64,000 nt of DNA from Tistrella bauzanensis (GTDB lineage: Bacteria; Pseudomonadota; Alphaproteobacteria; Tistrellales; Tistrellaceae): NCBI RefSeq assembly GCF_014636235.1, contig NZ_BMDZ01000003.1, positions 1 to 64,000 of the forward strand, read 5' to 3'. Made by a program: the position numbers and the translations under genes. Of the stretch, positions 18,484 to 29,873 are shown piece after piece. How positions within the stretch are numbered: position 1 is the first letter of the stretch; the number at the start of each line of letters is the position of its first letter. The notes beneath the pieces are model-generated. The model was not told where the DNA came from, did not search any database, and saw nothing but the letters and a program-made list of their open reading frames with translations.

Positions 18484-19667
18484 TGTCTGATACCGAGACC
18501 GCAATCAAGCCGATGATGCTGAATTTCGGTCCCCAGCATCCGGCGGCACATGGCGTGCTGCGCCTGGTGCTGGAGATGGATGGTGAGGTCGTCACCCGCG
18601 CCGATCCGCATGTCGGCCTGCTGCATCGTGGCACCGAGAAGCTGATCGAGTACAAGACCTATCTTCAGGCGCTGCCGTATTTCGACCGGCTGGACTATGT
18701 CTCGATCATGAATCAGGAGCACGCTTATGTGCTCGCGGTCGAGAAGCTTCTGAAGCTGGACGTGCCGCTGCGCGGCCAATACATCCGCGTGATGTTCGCC
18801 GAACTGACCCGCATCGCCAATCATCTGCTGAACATGACGACCTTCGCCTTGGACCTTGGCGCCACCACACCGCTGCTGTGGGGCTTTGAGGACCGCGAGA
18901 TCATCATGGGCTTCTATGACAAGGTCTGCGGCGCCCGCCTGCACGCGAATTATTTCCGGCCGGGTGGCGTGTCGATGGATCTGCCGGCCGGGCTTCTGGA
19001 CGAGATCTGGACCTTCACCGAAGAGTTCCCGAAGCGCTTCGACGATCTCGAAAACCTGATGAGCCACAGCCGCATCTGGAAGCAGCGCACCGTGGATATC
19101 GGTGTGCTGTCGGCGGATGACGCGCTGGACTGGGGCATGACCGGTCCGATGCTGCGCGGTTCGGGGGTGGCCTGGGATCTGCGCAAGGCGCAGCCCTATG
19201 ACGTTTATGACCGGATGGATTTCGACATTCCTGTCGGCCGCAATGGCGACGTCTACGACCGCTATAACGTCCGCATGAAGGAAGTGCGCGAGTCGCTCAA
19301 GATCGTCCGCCAATGCGTCAAGGAGATGCCGGACGGACCGGTCAAGACCGATGACCGCAAGATCGCGCCGCCCGGCCGCGGCGAAATGAAGCGGTCGATG
19401 GAAGCGCTGATCCATCACTTCAAGCTCTATACTGAAGGATTCAAGGTGCCGGCCGGCGAGGTTTATGTCGGGACCGAGGCGCCCAAGGGTGAATTCGGCG
19501 TCTACCTGGTGTCCGACGGCACCAACAAGCCCTATCGCTGCAAGATCCGGGCGCCGGGCTTTGCCCATATCTCTGCCATGGATTTCATGTCGAAGGGCCA
19601 TCTGCTGGCCGATACCGTCGCCATTCTGGCGAATATGGACATCGTGTTCGGCGAGATCGATCGTTGA
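18480..19667 (+). CDS. nuoD: NADH-quinone oxidoreductase subunit D
   Basis: This 395-residue 49-kDa-type subunit descends from the [NiFe]-hydrogenase large subunit and forms part of the quinone pocket. The N-terminal [21 protein letters not shown] carries the conserved quinone-site His pair, and the C-terminus [20 protein letters not shown] and VFGEIDR are family-typical. The start could be either of two consecutive ATGs at 18480 and 18483, overlapping the nuoC stop. Confidence 0.97.
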   Translation: MMSDTETAIKPMMLNFGPQHPAAHGVLRLVLEMDGEVVTRADPHVGLLHRGTEKLIEYKTYLQALPYFDRLDYVSIMNQEHAYVLAVEKLLKLDVPLRGQYIRVMFAELTRIANHLLNMTTFALDLGATTPLLWGFEDREIIMGFYDKVCGARLHANYFRPGGVSMDLPAGLLDEIWTFTEEFPKRFDDLENLMSHSRIWKQRTVDIGVLSADDALDWGMTGPMLRGSGVAWDLRKAQPYDVYDRMDFDIPVGRNGDVYDRYNVRMKEVRESLKIVRQCVKEMPDGPVKTDDRKIAPPGRGEMKRSMEALIHHFKLYTEGFKVPAGEVYVGTEAPKGEFGVYLVSDGTNKPYRCKIRAPGFAHISAMDFMSKGHLLADTVAILANMDIVFGEIDR

Positions 19668-19681
19668 GGGGACCGGGACCA

Positions 19682-20314
19682 GTGAGCGACACCAACGTCG
19701 AGCCTGCGAGCTTCGCCTTCACCGAAGAGAATCTCGCCGCGGCGGCAAAGATCATCGCGAAATACCCCGACAGCCGCCAGCAGAGCGCCGTGATGCCGCT
19801 GCTGGATCTGGCCCAGCGTCAGAATGACGGCTGGCTGCCGCGGGTGGCGATGGATTACGTGGCCGACATGCTGGGCATGCCGCCGATCCGGGTGTACGAG
19901 GTCGCGACCTTCTACACCATGTACAATCTGAAGCCGATCGGGCGCCATCACGTCCAGGTCTGCACCACCACCCCGTGCTGGCTGCGCGGATCGGATGCCG
20001 TGATGGCCGCCTGCCAGAAGCATCTGGGCATCGATGTCGGCGAGACCACCGCCGACGGGCTGTTCACGCTGGCCGAGGTGGAATGCCTTGGTGCCTGCGC
20101 CAACGCGCCGATGATGCAGATCGGTGACGATTATTACGAGGATCTGGACGCGGAACTCACCATTCGGGTGCTTGAGGCCCTGAAGCGTGGTGAGACGCCG
20201 AAGCCGGGCCCGCAGACCGGCCGGCGCCGGGCATCCGAGCCCGAGGGCTGGCAGCCGGCGGCCGGGACCGTGCAGACCGCATCCGGCACCGCAGGAGGCA
20301 ATGATGCTGCGTGA
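19682..20314 (+). CDS. nuoE: NADH-quinone oxidoreductase subunit E
   Basis: NuoE is the thioredoxin-like subunit of the NADH-dehydrogenase module that holds [2Fe-2S] cluster N1a. Two ligand pairs are visible: CTTTPC and, later, ECLGAC. GTG at 19682 follows GAGGGG at a 10-nt gap and begins [11 protein letters not shown]. The C-terminal 35 residues after the cluster domain are a Pro/Ala-rich tail ([17 protein letters not shown]) longer than in E. coli. It overlaps nuoF by 11 bases. Confidence 0.95.
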   Translation: MSDTNVEPASFAFTEENLAAAAKIIAKYPDSRQQSAVMPLLDLAQRQNDGWLPRVAMDYVADMLGMPPIRVYEVATFYTMYNLKPIGRHHVQVCTTTPCWLRGSDAVMAACQKHLGIDVGETTADGLFTLAEVECLGACANAPMMQIGDDYYEDLDAELTIRVLEALKRGETPKPGPQTGRRRASEPEGWQPAAGTVQTASGTAGGNDAA

Positions 20315-21584
20315 TCAGGACCGCATCTTCACCAATCTTCATGGCTATGACGATTTTCGTCTGGCCGGTGCCCGGCGGCGCGGCGATTGGGACGGCACCC
20401 GGGACATCATCGCCAAGGGCCCTGACTGGATCGTCCAGGAGATGAAGGCGAGCGGCCTGCGCGGCCGTGGCGGTGCGGGCTTCCCGACCGGCGTCAAATG
20501 GTCGTTCATGCCCAAGAACGATCCGCGTCCGTCCTATCTGGTGGTGAACGCCGACGAAGGCGAGCCCGGCACCTGCAAGGACCGCGAGATCATGCGTCAC
20601 GACCCGCACAAGCTGGTCGAAGGCTGCCTGATCGCCGGTTTCGCGATGAAGGCGGTTGCCGCCTATATCTATATCCGCGGTGAGTTTCTCCGCGAGGCCC
20701 AGGCGCTGCAGACAGCGATCGACGAGGCCTATGAGGCCGGTCTGATCGGCCGCAATGCCTGCGGCAGCGGCTATGACTTCGACGTCTACATCCATCTCGG
20801 TGCCGGCGCGTATATCTGCGGCGAGGAAACCGCGCTGATCGAAAGCCTGGAAGGCAAGAAGGGTCAGCCGCGGCTGAAACCGCCATTTCCCGCGATGGCG
20901 GGGCTGTATGGCTGCCCGACCACCGTGAACAACGTGGAAAGCATCGCGGTCGCGCCGACCATCCTGCGCCGCGGCGGCGCCTGGTTCGCGGGGCTGGGGC
21001 GCGAGAACAACACCGGCACCAAGATCTTCTCGATTTCCGGCCATGTGAACAAGCCGTGCAATATCGAGGAGGAGATGGGCATTCCGCTGCGTGAGCTGAT
21101 CGAGCGTCATGCCGGCGGCGTGCGTGGTGGCTGGGACAATCTGCTGGCGATCATTCCCGGCGGATCGTCGGTGCCCTTGCTGCCCAAATCGACCTGCGAC
21201 GACATTCTGATGGACTTCGACAGCCTGCGGGCGGTGAAGTCCGGCCTTGGCACCGCTGCGGTCATCGTGATGGACAAGTCGACCGATGTGGTGCGTGCCA
21301 TCGCGCGGTTGTCGAAGTTCTATATGCATGAAAGCTGCGGTCAGTGCACGCCGTGCCGCGAAGGCACCGGCTGGCTGTGGCGGACCATGGACCGCATGGT
21401 CAAGGGCCATGCGACGCTGCCTGAAATCGACCGGCTGGAGCAGGTGACCTATCAGATCGAGGGTCATACCATCTGCGCGCTGGGCGATGCCGCGGCGTGG
21501 CCGGTGCAGGGCCTGATCCGTCATTTCCGTCCGGAACTTGAGCGGCGCATCGGCGCCGCCCGGGATGCGGCCCGCGCGGCCTGA
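20304..21584 (+). CDS. nuoF: NADH-quinone oxidoreductase subunit F
   Basis: NuoF binds FMN and oxidises NADH, and carries [4Fe-4S] cluster N3. The glycine-rich [13 protein letters not shown] nucleotide loop, [26 protein letters not shown] and the cluster motif [15 protein letters not shown] are all intact. ATG at 20304 follows AGGAGG at 5 nt; an adjacent ATG at 20301 is too close to it. At 426 residues it is of standard length. Confidence 0.97.
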   Translation: MLRDQDRIFTNLHGYDDFRLAGARRRGDWDGTRDIIAKGPDWIVQEMKASGLRGRGGAGFPTGVKWSFMPKNDPRPSYLVVNADEGEPGTCKDREIMRHDPHKLVEGCLIAGFAMKAVAAYIYIRGEFLREAQALQTAIDEAYEAGLIGRNACGSGYDFDVYIHLGAGAYICGEETALIESLEGKKGQPRLKPPFPAMAGLYGCPTTVNNVESIAVAPTILRRGGAWFAGLGRENNTGTKIFSISGHVNKPCNIEEEMGIPLRELIERHAGGVRGGWDNLLAIIPGGSSVPLLPKSTCDDILMDFDSLRAVKSGLGTAAVIVMDKSTDVVRAIARLSKFYMHESCGQCTPCREGTGWLWRTMDRMVKGHATLPEIDRLEQVTYQIEGHTICALGDAAAWPVQGLIRHFRPELERRIGAARDAARAA

Positions 21585-21595
21585 GGAGGAACCCG

Positions 21596-23674
21596 ATGCC
21601 GAAACTGACCATCGACGGCCTGGAAGTCGAGGTGCCCGCAGGGGCGACCGTGCTTCAGGCCTGCGAAGCGGCTGGCGCGGAGATTCCCCGCTTCTGCTAT
21701 CACGAACGCCTGTCGATCGCCGGCAATTGCCGGATGTGTCTGGTCGAGCAGGAGCGGGCGCCCAAGCCGATCGCGTCCTGCGCGATGCCGGCCGCCGACG
21801 GCATGGTCATCCACACCAACACCGAGCGGGTGAAGAAAGCCCGTGAAGGGGTGATGGAGTTCCTGCTGATCAACCATCCGCTGGATTGCCCGATCTGCGA
21901 TCAGGGCGGCGAATGCGATCTGCAGGATCAGGCCATGGCCTATGGCCGTGGCATGAGCCGCTATGACGAGGAAAAACGCGCGGTCAAGGACAAGGACATG
22001 GGTCCGTTGATCCAGACCTGGATGACGCGCTGCATCCATTGCACCCGCTGCGTGCGCTTCGCCACCGAGATTGCGGGCGTGCCCGAGATGGGCGCGACCG
22101 GCCGCGGCGAGCACATGGAGATCGGCACCTATGTCGAGCATGCGCTGACCTCGGAACTGTCGGGCAACATGATCGACCTGTGCCCGGTGGGCGCGCTGAC
22201 CTCGAAGCCCTATGCCTTCAACGCCCGCCCATGGGAGCTGAAGAAGACCGAGTCCATCGACGTGCTCGACGCCGTCGGCGCGAACATCCGGATCGACGTT
22301 CGCGGCCGCGAGGTGCTGCGCGTGCTGCCCCGGCTGCATGAGGACGTGAACGAAGAGTGGCTGGGCGACAAGAGCCGTTTCGCCTATGACGGCCTGAAGC
22401 GCCAGCGTCTGGACCGCCCCTATATCCGCGAGAACGGTCGTCTGCGGCCCGCCACTTGGGACGAGGCCTTCGGTGCCATCCGTGGCCGGCTGGAAGGCCG
22501 CGCGCCTGAAACCGTGGCCGGTCTGGTCGGCGATCTGGTCGATTGCGAGGCGATGACCGCGTTCCGCGACCTGATGCGCGACGTGATCGGCACGCCGCAT
22601 GTCGATTGCCGTCAGGATGGTGCCGCACTCGACCCAACCCAGCGGGCATCCTGGCTGTTCAACAGCACCATCGCCGGCATCGAGATGGCTGATGCGGTGC
22701 TGCTGGTCGGCACCGACCCGCGCCGCGAGGCACCGCTGGTCAATGCCCGGTTCCGCAAGCGCTGGCGCAAGGGTGGTTTCCGTGGCTGGTCGATCGGCCC
22801 GGCGCTGGACCTGACCTGGCCAGTCGAAGATCTTGGGGCCGATGCAAGCCGGCTTGAGGCGATCGCGAACGGGACCGATCCGATCGTCGAGGCGCTGAAG
22901 GCGGCCGAACGGCCGATGATCGTGGTCGGCATGGGCGCGCTGACCCGCACCGACGGCGCGAAGATCCTGGGCGTCGCCCGCAAGATCGCCGAGCGTTGCG
23001 GCATGGTCCGCGACGGCTGGAACGGTTTCAACGTGCTGCACACGGCCGCGGCGCGTGTCGGCGGCATGGAGCTGGGCCTGGTGCCCGGTGAGGGCGGCCT
23101 TGCGACGCGCGAGATCGTGGCGGCTTGCGCCAGCGGCCGGATCGAGACCCTGTTCCTGCTGGGTGCCGACGAAATCGACACCGATGCGCTGGGCCAGGCC
23201 TTCGTGATCTATCAGGGCCATCACGGCGACGCCGGTGCGCATCGCGCCGATGTGGTGCTGCCGGGTGCGGCCTATACGGAAAAGAACGGCACCTACGTCA
23301 ATATGGAAGGCCGGCCGCAGCGGTCGCATCTGGCGGTGTTCCCGGTGGGGGATGCACGCGAGGACTGGAAGATCCTGCGGGCGCTGTCGGGCATGCTCGG
23401 CAAGCCGTTGCCCTATGACGATCTGTCGGGTGTGCGGGCGCGGATGGCGGCGATCAGCCCGCGTCTGGCCCGCATCGACCGGATCGAGCCGGCAGGATTG
23501 GGCGGCGCGTTCGGCCAGACCGGTGCGCCGGATACGGCCCCGCTGACCGCGGCGGTCACCAACTACTACATGACCGATCCGATTTCCCGCGCCTCGCGGA
23601 CCATGGCGACCTGCACCGCGATCTATGCGGGCGACGCGCTCCAGCAGGACAAGGCGACCGGCACCAATGGCTGA
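21596..23674 (+). CDS. nuoG: NADH-quinone oxidoreductase subunit G
   Basis: This 692-residue subunit is the largest of the peripheral arm. The N-terminal ferredoxin-like domain holds [2Fe-2S] (CYHERL...GNCRMCLVE), followed by the His/Cys cluster motif [20 protein letters not shown] and a Cys-rich [12 protein letters not shown]. The C-terminal two thirds are a molybdopterin-oxidoreductase-like domain that has lost cofactor binding in this family. GGAGG precedes the ATG. The stop overlaps nuoH by 8 bases. Confidence 0.97.
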   Translation: MPKLTIDGLEVEVPAGATVLQACEAAGAEIPRFCYHERLSIAGNCRMCLVEQERAPKPIASCAMPAADGMVIHTNTERVKKAREGVMEFLLINHPLDCPICDQGGECDLQDQAMAYGRGMSRYDEEKRAVKDKDMGPLIQTWMTRCIHCTRCVRFATEIAGVPEMGATGRGEHMEIGTYVEHALTSELSGNMIDLCPVGALTSKPYAFNARPWELKKTESIDVLDAVGANIRIDVRGREVLRVLPRLHEDVNEEWLGDKSRFAYDGLKRQRLDRPYIRENGRLRPATWDEAFGAIRGRLEGRAPETVAGLVGDLVDCEAMTAFRDLMRDVIGTPHVDCRQDGAALDPTQRASWLFNSTIAGIEMADAVLLVGTDPRREAPLVNARFRKRWRKGGFRGWSIGPALDLTWPVEDLGADASRLEAIANGTDPIVEALKAAERPMIVVGMGALTRTDGAKILGVARKIAERCGMVRDGWNGFNVLHTAAARVGGMELGLVPGEGGLATREIVAACASGRIETLFLLGADEIDTDALGQAFVIYQGHHGDAGAHRADVVLPGAAYTEKNGTYVNMEGRPQRSHLAVFPVGDAREDWKILRALSGMLGKPLPYDDLSGVRARMAAISPRLARIDRIEPAGLGGAFGQTGAPDTAPLTAAVTNYYMTDPISRASRTMATCTAIYAGDALQQDKATGTNG

Positions 23675-24683
23675 GTTCTTTTCCGGATATGTCTGGCCGG
23701 GGGTGATCATCGTCGCCCAGATCCTGGCCATCGTGATGCCGCTGCTGATCGCGGTCGCCTATCTGACGCTGATGGAACGCAAGGTCATCGGCTTCATCCA
23801 GATGCGCCGTGGCCCGAATGTCGTCGGCCCCTTCGGTCTGCTTCAGCCCTTCGCCGACGCGTTGAAGCTGCTGACCAAGGAAACCATCATCCCGTCGCGG
23901 TCGAACCGGTTCCTGTTCCTGCTGGCGCCGATGCTGACCCTGATCCTCAGCCTCGTCGCCTGGGCGGTGATCCCGTTCGACGATGGCTGGGTGCTGGCCG
24001 ATATCAATGTCGGCATCCTGTATCTGTTTGCCATCTCGTCGCTGGGCGTCTATGGCATCATCATGGCCGGCTGGGCCTCGAACTCCCGCTATGCCTTTCT
24101 GGGTGCGATGCGCTCGGCGGCGCAGATGGTGTCGTACGAAGTCTCGATCGGCCTGGTGATCATCACCGTGCTGCTCTGCGTGGGGTCGCTCAACCTGTCG
24201 GATGTGGTGCGGGCGCAGGAAACGGTGTGGTTCGCCATTCCGCTGTTTCCGATGTTCGTGGTCTTCTTCATCTCGGCGCTGGCCGAGACCAACCGGCTGC
24301 CCTTCGACCTTCCGGAAGCGGAAGCGGAGCTGGTGTCGGGCTATAACGTCGAATATTCGTCGATGCCCTTCGCGCTCTTCTTCCTCGGCGAATACGCCAA
24401 CATGATCCTGATGAGCGGGATGACCACCATCCTGTTTCTGGGTGGCTGGCTGCCGCCGTTCGACATCGCGCCGCTGAACTGGATCCCGGGCGTGGTGTGG
24501 TTCCTGATCAAGATCTTCGTGCTGCTGTTCGTGTTCATCTGGGTGCGCGGTACCTTCCCGCGGTATCGCTATGACCAGCTGATGCGTCTGGGCTGGAAGG
24601 TCTTCCTGCCGTTCTCGCTGCTGTGGGTGATCCTCACCGCCGGCGTGCTCGTGGGCTTCGGCTGGCTTCCGGGGCAGCAATAG
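23667..24683 (+). CDS. nuoH: NADH-quinone oxidoreductase subunit H
   Basis: This 338-residue, eight-helix membrane subunit closes the quinone chamber between the two arms. Family signatures are [23 protein letters not shown] in the first loop and [27 protein letters not shown], which carries the acidic residues of the E-channel. ATG at 23667 overlaps the end of nuoG, so translation is coupled. It is followed by a 180-bp gap, the longest in the operon. Confidence 0.97.
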   Translation: MAEFFSGYVWPGVIIVAQILAIVMPLLIAVAYLTLMERKVIGFIQMRRGPNVVGPFGLLQPFADALKLLTKETIIPSRSNRFLFLLAPMLTLILSLVAWAVIPFDDGWVLADINVGILYLFAISSLGVYGIIMAGWASNSRYAFLGAMRSAAQMVSYEVSIGLVIITVLLCVGSLNLSDVVRAQETVWFAIPLFPMFVVFFISALAETNRLPFDLPEAEAELVSGYNVEYSSMPFALFFLGEYANMILMSGMTTILFLGGWLPPFDIAPLNWIPGVVWFLIKIFVLLFVFIWVRGTFPRYRYDQLMRLGWKVFLPFSLLWVILTAGVLVGFGWLPGQQ

Positions 24684-24688
24684 GCGGC

Positions 24689-24733
24689 TCTGGTGCTGTG
24701 GCCGGATTGTTCCAATTCGGCCACAGCACGGCG
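24689..24733. repeat. Strong stem-loop between nuoH and nuoI
   Basis: GTGCTGTGGCCG (24693-24704) pairs perfectly with CGGCCACAGCAC (24718-24729). The stem continues inward as GATT/AATT with one G-T pair, leaving the loop GTTCC, for about 16 bp in all. There is no T-run, so it more likely stabilises or processes the operon mRNA than terminates it. Confidence 0.6.
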
Positions 24734-24863
24734 AAGCCCCGGACATGCGGGGTCCGTGAATGCGGGGACATGTGCTTGCCAAGTGCGCGTCCCGGAGTAA
24801 GGTAAGCCCGGATCGTCCGGCCGGCCCCGTCGGGCTGGCCTGGAGGCCGGAGGAGAGGTTGAG

Positions 24864-25352
24864 ATGGCATCGATCGGCCAGACCGCACGCGCATTCCTGC
24901 TCACCGAGATCGTGAAGGGTATGGCGCTGACGTTGCGCTACTTCTTCAAGCCGAAGGTGACGCTGAACTACCCCTATGAGAAGGGGCCGATCAGCCCGCG
25001 GTTTCGCGGGGAGCATGCGTTGCGCCGGTATCCCAATGGTGAAGAGCGCTGCATCGCCTGCAAGCTGTGCGAGGCGATCTGCCCGGCCCTTGCGATCACG
25101 ATCGAGGCGGAGCCGCGTGCCGATGGCAGCCGGCGCACCACCCGCTATGATATCGACATGACCAAATGCATCTATTGCGGCTTCTGCCAGGAGGCGTGCC
25201 CGGTGGATGCAATCGTCGAGGGGCCGAACTTCGAGTTCGCGACCGAGACGCGCGAAGAGCTGTTCTACGACAAGACAAAGCTGCTTCAGAACGGCGACCG
25301 GTGGGAACGGGAGATCGCGGCGAACCTCGCCGACGTAGCACCCTACCGTTGA
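24864..25352 (+). CDS. nuoI: NADH-quinone oxidoreductase subunit I
   Basis: NuoI is the 8Fe ferredoxin-like subunit carrying clusters N6a and N6b on the route to N2. Both cysteine sets are complete: [11 protein letters not shown] (Cys63, 66, 69, 73) and [11 protein letters not shown] (Cys102, 105, 108, 112), each followed by Pro. At 162 residues it is the normal alphaproteobacterial length. ATG at 24864 follows GGAGGAGAGG. The preceding intergenic hairpin may set its expression relative to nuoH. Confidence 0.97.
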   Translation: MASIGQTARAFLLTEIVKGMALTLRYFFKPKVTLNYPYEKGPISPRFRGEHALRRYPNGEERCIACKLCEAICPALAITIEAEPRADGSRRTTRYDIDMTKCIYCGFCQEACPVDAIVEGPNFEFATETREELFYDKTKLLQNGDRWEREIAANLADVAPYR

Positions 25353-25462
25353 TGGTGTGAGAGCGCCGGCCCCGATCAGGGGCCGGCGATGGTTTGAAGG
25401 CACCGCGCCATCCGGCGCTGGTGCCATGCGACACAAGAAACGAGATCGGACGAGGGCGGAGA

Positions 25463-26077
25463 ATGGTTCTTCAGGCGCTGGCCTTCTACCTCTTCGCCGC
25501 GGTGACTGTGGCATCGGGCGTGATGGTTATTTCCGCCCGCAACCCGGTTCACTCGGTGTTGTTCCTCATTCTGGCCTTCTTCAACTCGGCCGGCCTGTTC
25601 GTGCTGCTGGGTGCGGAATTCCTGGCGATGATCCTGGTGGTCGTCTATGTCGGTGCCGTGGCCGTGCTGTTCCTGTTCGTGGTCATGATGCTGGACATCA
25701 ACTTCGTGCAGCTGCGCGAGGGCTTTCAGCGCTATCTGCCGGTCGGCGCGCTGATCGGCCTGGTACTGCTGGCCGAACTGGTGCTCATCGGTGGCAGCTA
25801 CAGCCTGGCCGCATCCGATCAGCCGCTGTTCGCGGCTCCGGTCGGCGTGCCCGAGGGTGTCTCGAATATCCATGCGCTCGGCCAACTCGTCTACACGAAG
25901 TATGTCTATCTGTTCCAGGCTGCGGGGCTGGTGCTGCTGGTCGCGATGATCGGCGCCATCGTGCTGACCCTGCGCAGCCGCCCCGGCGTCGTTCGCCAGG
26001 ATCCAGGCAAGCAGAATGCCCGGACCATCGAACAGTCGGTGGAAATCAAGAAGGTTCCGACGGGTAAGGGCATTTGA
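25463..26077 (+). CDS. nuoJ: NADH-quinone oxidoreductase subunit J
   Basis: This 204-residue membrane subunit has five predicted helices. Its third helix carries the conserved [18 protein letters not shown] segment with the pi-bulge glycine region. ATG at 25463 ([16 protein letters not shown]) follows GGGCGGAG; earlier in-frame starts would add a polar leader foreign to the family. The last four bases overlap the nuoK start. Confidence 0.95.
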   Translation: MVLQALAFYLFAAVTVASGVMVISARNPVHSVLFLILAFFNSAGLFVLLGAEFLAMILVVVYVGAVAVLFLFVVMMLDINFVQLREGFQRYLPVGALIGLVLLAELVLIGGSYSLAASDQPLFAAPVGVPEGVSNIHALGQLVYTKYVYLFQAAGLVLLVAMIGAIVLTLRSRPGVVRQDPGKQNARTIEQSVEIKKVPTGKGI

Positions 26078-26385
26078 TGATCATTGGCATCGAGCATTAT
26101 CTGGTCCTGGCCGCGATCCTGTTTACGCTTGGGATCTTCGGGATCTTCCTGAACCGCAAGAATGTCATCACGATCCTGATGTCGATCGAGTTGATGCTGC
26201 TCGCGGTCAATATCAACTTCGTCGCATTTTCGACCCAGCTCCAGGATCTGGTGGGGCAGGTCTTCGCGATGTTCGTCCTCACCGTCGCCGCTGCCGAAGC
26301 AGCGATCGGCCTTGCCGTGCTCGTGGTCTATTTCCGGAACCGCGGCTCGATCGAGGTCGAAGACATCAACATGATGAAGGGCTGA
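26074..26385 (+). CDS. nuoK: NADH-quinone oxidoreductase subunit K
   Basis: This 103-residue, three-helix subunit is related to MrpC antiporter subunits. The conserved membrane glutamates of the proton path are present in [14 protein letters not shown] and in [17 protein letters not shown] overlap with nuoJ indicates coupled translation. The gap to nuoL is 7 bp. Confidence 0.96.
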   Translation: MMIIGIEHYLVLAAILFTLGIFGIFLNRKNVITILMSIELMLLAVNINFVAFSTQLQDLVGQVFAMFVLTVAAAEAAIGLAVLVVYFRNRGSIEVEDINMMKG

Positions 26386-26392
26386 GGCCGCG

Positions 26393-28324
26393 ATGTACGT
26401 CGCACTGATCCTGCTTCCGCTCGCGGCGGCGATCGTCGCCGGCTTCTTCGGCCGTGTCCTCGGCGATCGGGGGTCGCAGTTCGTGACCACCGGTGCCGTG
26501 GGGCTCGCGGCCCTGCTGTCGGTCGTCGCCTTCTTCGACGTCGCGGTCTATGGCAACGCCACCACGATCGAGCTGTTCACCTGGATCCGCTCGGGCGGGC
26601 TCGATTTCGCCTGGGCGCTGCGCATCGATGCGCTGACCGCGGTCATGCTGATCGTGGTGAACGGCGTGTCGTTCATGGTCCACCTCTACTCGATCGGCTA
26701 TATGAGCCACGATCCGCACAAGCCGCGGTTCATGGCTTATCTGTCGCTGTTCACCTTCGCGATGCTGACGCTGGTGACCGCCGACAATCTGGTCCAGATG
26801 TTCTTCGGCTGGGAAGGCGTTGGTCTGGCCTCTTATCTGCTGATCGGCTTCTGGTACAAGAAGCCGTCGGCGAACAAGGCGGCCATGAAGGCCTTCGTGG
26901 TCAACCGCGTGGGTGACTTCGGCTTCTCGCTGGGCATTTTCGGCGTGTTCCTGGTCACCGGCTCGGTCACCTTCGACGCAGTCTTCGGCGAGCTTGGCAA
27001 CGTCGCCGGCACCACCATCGATTTCCTCGGCATGTCGTTGCCGACGATCGAGGTGCTGGGCGTGCTGCTGTTCATCGGCGCGATGGGCAAGTCGGCCCAG
27101 CTCGGCCTGCACACCTGGTTGCCAGATGCGATGGAAGGCCCGACCCCGGTGTCGGCGCTGATCCATGCGGCGACCATGGTCACCGCCGGCGTGTTCATGG
27201 TGGCACGCCTGTCGCCGCTGTTCGAACTGACGGTGTTCACCAGCGACATGATCACGGTGATCGGCGCCTCGACCGCCTTCTTCGCCGCGACCATCGGCCT
27301 CACCCAGACCGACATCAAGCGGGTCATCGCCTATTCGACCTGCTCGCAGCTCGGCTATATGTTCTTCGCGGCCGGCGTCGGCGCCTATCCGGCGGCGATC
27401 TTCCATCTGATGACCCATGCCTTCTTCAAGGCGCTGTTGTTCCTGGGCGCCGGCTCGGTCATCCATGCGATGTCCGACGAGCAGGACATGCGCCGCATGG
27501 GCGGCATCTGGAAGCTCATCCCCGTCACCTACATGATGATGTGGATCGGATCGCTGGCGCTGGCCGGCATCCCGCCCTTCGCCGGCTTCTTCTCGAAGGA
27601 CATGATCCTTGAGACGGCTTATGCCGCGCATTCCACAGTCGGCGCCTATGCCTTCTGGATGGGCATCGCCGCGGCGTTCATGACCGCCTTCTATAGCTGG
27701 CGGCTGCTGTTCATGACCTTCCATGGCAAGCCCCGGGCCGACAAGCACACCATGGAGCATGTCCATGAAAGCCCGCTGATCATGACCGTGCCGCTGTTCC
27801 TGCTGGCGGTGGGCGCGATTACGGCCGGCTATATCGGCCAGCCGATGGTCGATGCCGGTCTGGCGTTCTGGAATGGTGCGATCACCATGCTGGGCGAGCA
27901 CAACATCCTGGAAGAGGCGCATCACGTGCCCGGCTGGGTGAAGCTGCTGCCGCTGGTGATGAGTGCCGCCGGTATCGGGCTCGCCTGGCTGTTCTATATC
28001 CGCCGGCCGGATCTGCCGGGCAAGGTGGCGTCGGACTTCTCGGGCCTCTACAAGTTCCTGCTCAACAAGTGGTATTTCGACGAGCTGTATGACGCCATCT
28101 TCGTGCGTCCCGCGCTCTGGATCGGCCGGGTGTTGTGGCAGGGCGGTGACCGCCGGATTATCGACGGTTTCGGGCCTGATGGTATCGCCGCGGTCTCGCT
28201 GGGCCTGGCCCGGCGGGCGGGCCGGATGCAGTCGGGTTACGTCTACCACTATGCGTTTGCCATGCTCATCGGTCTGGCGCTGATCGTGTCCTACTTCTTC
28301 TTCGGTCTGGAGGCCGGCTGGTGA
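26393..28324 (+). CDS. nuoL: NADH-quinone oxidoreductase subunit L
   Basis: This 643-residue subunit is the distal antiporter-like proton pump with the long lateral helix at its C-terminus. Signatures include [19 protein letters not shown], with the key membrane Glu, [20 protein letters not shown], and the Lys in [26 protein letters not shown] precedes the ATG. Its stop overlaps the nuoM start. Confidence 0.97.
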   Translation: MYVALILLPLAAAIVAGFFGRVLGDRGSQFVTTGAVGLAALLSVVAFFDVAVYGNATTIELFTWIRSGGLDFAWALRIDALTAVMLIVVNGVSFMVHLYSIGYMSHDPHKPRFMAYLSLFTFAMLTLVTADNLVQMFFGWEGVGLASYLLIGFWYKKPSANKAAMKAFVVNRVGDFGFSLGIFGVFLVTGSVTFDAVFGELGNVAGTTIDFLGMSLPTIEVLGVLLFIGAMGKSAQLGLHTWLPDAMEGPTPVSALIHAATMVTAGVFMVARLSPLFELTVFTSDMITVIGASTAFFAATIGLTQTDIKRVIAYSTCSQLGYMFFAAGVGAYPAAIFHLMTHAFFKALLFLGAGSVIHAMSDEQDMRRMGGIWKLIPVTYMMMWIGSLALAGIPPFAGFFSKDMILETAYAAHSTVGAYAFWMGIAAAFMTAFYSWRLLFMTFHGKPRADKHTMEHVHESPLIMTVPLFLLAVGAITAGYIGQPMVDAGLAFWNGAITMLGEHNILEEAHHVPGWVKLLPLVMSAAGIGLAWLFYIRRPDLPGKVASDFSGLYKFLLNKWYFDELYDAIFVRPALWIGRVLWQGGDRRIIDGFGPDGIAAVSLGLARRAGRMQSGYVYHYAFAMLIGLALIVSYFFFGLEAGW

Positions 28325-29847
28325 TGACGGATTGGCCGCTTCTCTCGACGGTCGTCTTCCTGCCGCTGATCGGTGCGGGATTCATCCTGCTGATCCGTGG
28401 TGACGAGGCGACGGTGGCCCGCAACGCCCGCAGCGTCGCGCTGTGGACCAGCGTCATCACCTTCCTGATCTCCCTGCTGCTGTGGTCGGGCTTCGACAGC
28501 TCGACCGCCGACTTCCAGTTCGTCGAGCGGGTCGAGTGGTTCCCCGGCTATGGGATCGACTATCACCTCGGCATCGACGGCATCTCGCTGTGGTTCGTTC
28601 TGCTCACCACCCTGCTGATCCCGATCTGCGTGCTGGCGAGCTGGGATGCGATCACGGTCAGGGTGAAGGAATACATGATCGCGTTCCTGGCTATGGAAAC
28701 GCTGGTCATCGGCTCCTTCGTGTCGCTCGACTTCGTGCTGTTCTATGTCTTCTTCGAAGGCATGCTGATCCCGCTGTTCCTGATCATCGGCATCTGGGGT
28801 GGCAAGCGGCGCATCTATGCGGCGTTCAAGTTCTTCCTCTACACCATGTTCGGCTCGGTGCTGATGCTGGTGGCGCTGCTCGCGATGTATTTCGAGGCCG
28901 GTACCACCGACATCCCGACCCTGATGAGCACGAATTTCAGCCACAACATGCAGTTGTTCCTGTGGCTGGCGATGTTCGCGTCCTTCGCGGTCAAGATACC
29001 GATGTGGCCGGTGCACACCTGGCTGCCCGATGCCCATGTCGAGGCACCGACCGCCGGTTCCGTGCTGCTGGCGGGTATCCTGCTGAAGGTGGGTGGCTAT
29101 GGCTTCCTGCGCTTCAGCCTGCCGATGCTGCCGGATGCCAGCCACTATTTCGCGCCGCTGATCTTCGGCCTGTCGGTGGTGGCGGTGATCTACACCTCGC
29201 TGGTCGCCCTGGTGCAGGGCGACATGAAGAAGCTGATCGCCTATAGCTCGGTCGCCCATATGGGCTTCGTGACCATCGGCATCTACACCTTCAACACCCA
29301 GGGCCTCGAAGGCTCGATCATCCAGATGCTCAGCCACGGCCTGGTGTCGGGCGCGCTGTTCCTGTGTGTCGGCGTGGTCTATGACCGCATGCACACCCGC
29401 GACATCGACCGCTACGGCGGCCTGGTGCATCGGATGCCCGGCTATGCGCTGGTGTTCCTGTTCTTCACCATGGCCTCGATCGGCCTGCCCGGCACGTCGG
29501 GCTTCGTGGGGGAATTCCTGGTGCTGGTCGGCGCCTTCCAGGCCAATACCTGGGTGGCTTTCCTGGCCGCGACCGGTGTGATCCTCGGTGCGTGCTATAT
29601 GCTGTGGCTGTATCGGCGGGTCGTGTTCGGCGAACTTGTGCGCGAGGATCTGAAAGGCATCCTCGACATGAACCGCCGGGAGGTTCTGGCCTTTGCGCCG
29701 CTGGTCGTGCTGACCCTCTGGATGGGCATCTATCCCGAGACCTTCCTTGAGCCGATCCGTGCATCGGTCGCCCATCTCCTGGAACAGGTCCAGGTCGAGA
29801 AGGCGGCAATGGCGGTTGACGCCGTGAACCAGCTCGCGCAGCGCTGA
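28321..29847 (+). CDS. nuoM: NADH-quinone oxidoreductase subunit M
   Basis: This 508-residue antiporter-like membrane subunit has [17 protein letters not shown], with the conserved membrane Glu, [20 protein letters not shown], and the [11 protein letters not shown] segment of the pump core. Either GTG 28321 or ATG 28324 can start it, both overlapping the nuoL stop. 26 bp separate it from nuoN. Confidence 0.97.
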   Translation: MMTDWPLLSTVVFLPLIGAGFILLIRGDEATVARNARSVALWTSVITFLISLLLWSGFDSSTADFQFVERVEWFPGYGIDYHLGIDGISLWFVLLTTLLIPICVLASWDAITVRVKEYMIAFLAMETLVIGSFVSLDFVLFYVFFEGMLIPLFLIIGIWGGKRRIYAAFKFFLYTMFGSVLMLVALLAMYFEAGTTDIPTLMSTNFSHNMQLFLWLAMFASFAVKIPMWPVHTWLPDAHVEAPTAGSVLLAGILLKVGGYGFLRFSLPMLPDASHYFAPLIFGLSVVAVIYTSLVALVQGDMKKLIAYSSVAHMGFVTIGIYTFNTQGLEGSIIQMLSHGLVSGALFLCVGVVYDRMHTRDIDRYGGLVHRMPGYALVFLFFTMASIGLPGTSGFVGEFLVLVGAFQANTWVAFLAATGVILGACYMLWLYRRVVFGELVREDLKGILDMNRREVLAFAPLVVLTLWMGIYPETFLEPIRASVAHLLEQVQVEKAAMAVDAVNQLAQR

Positions 29848-29873
29848 CGAGACGAGAGGCATCGAGGTTTACG

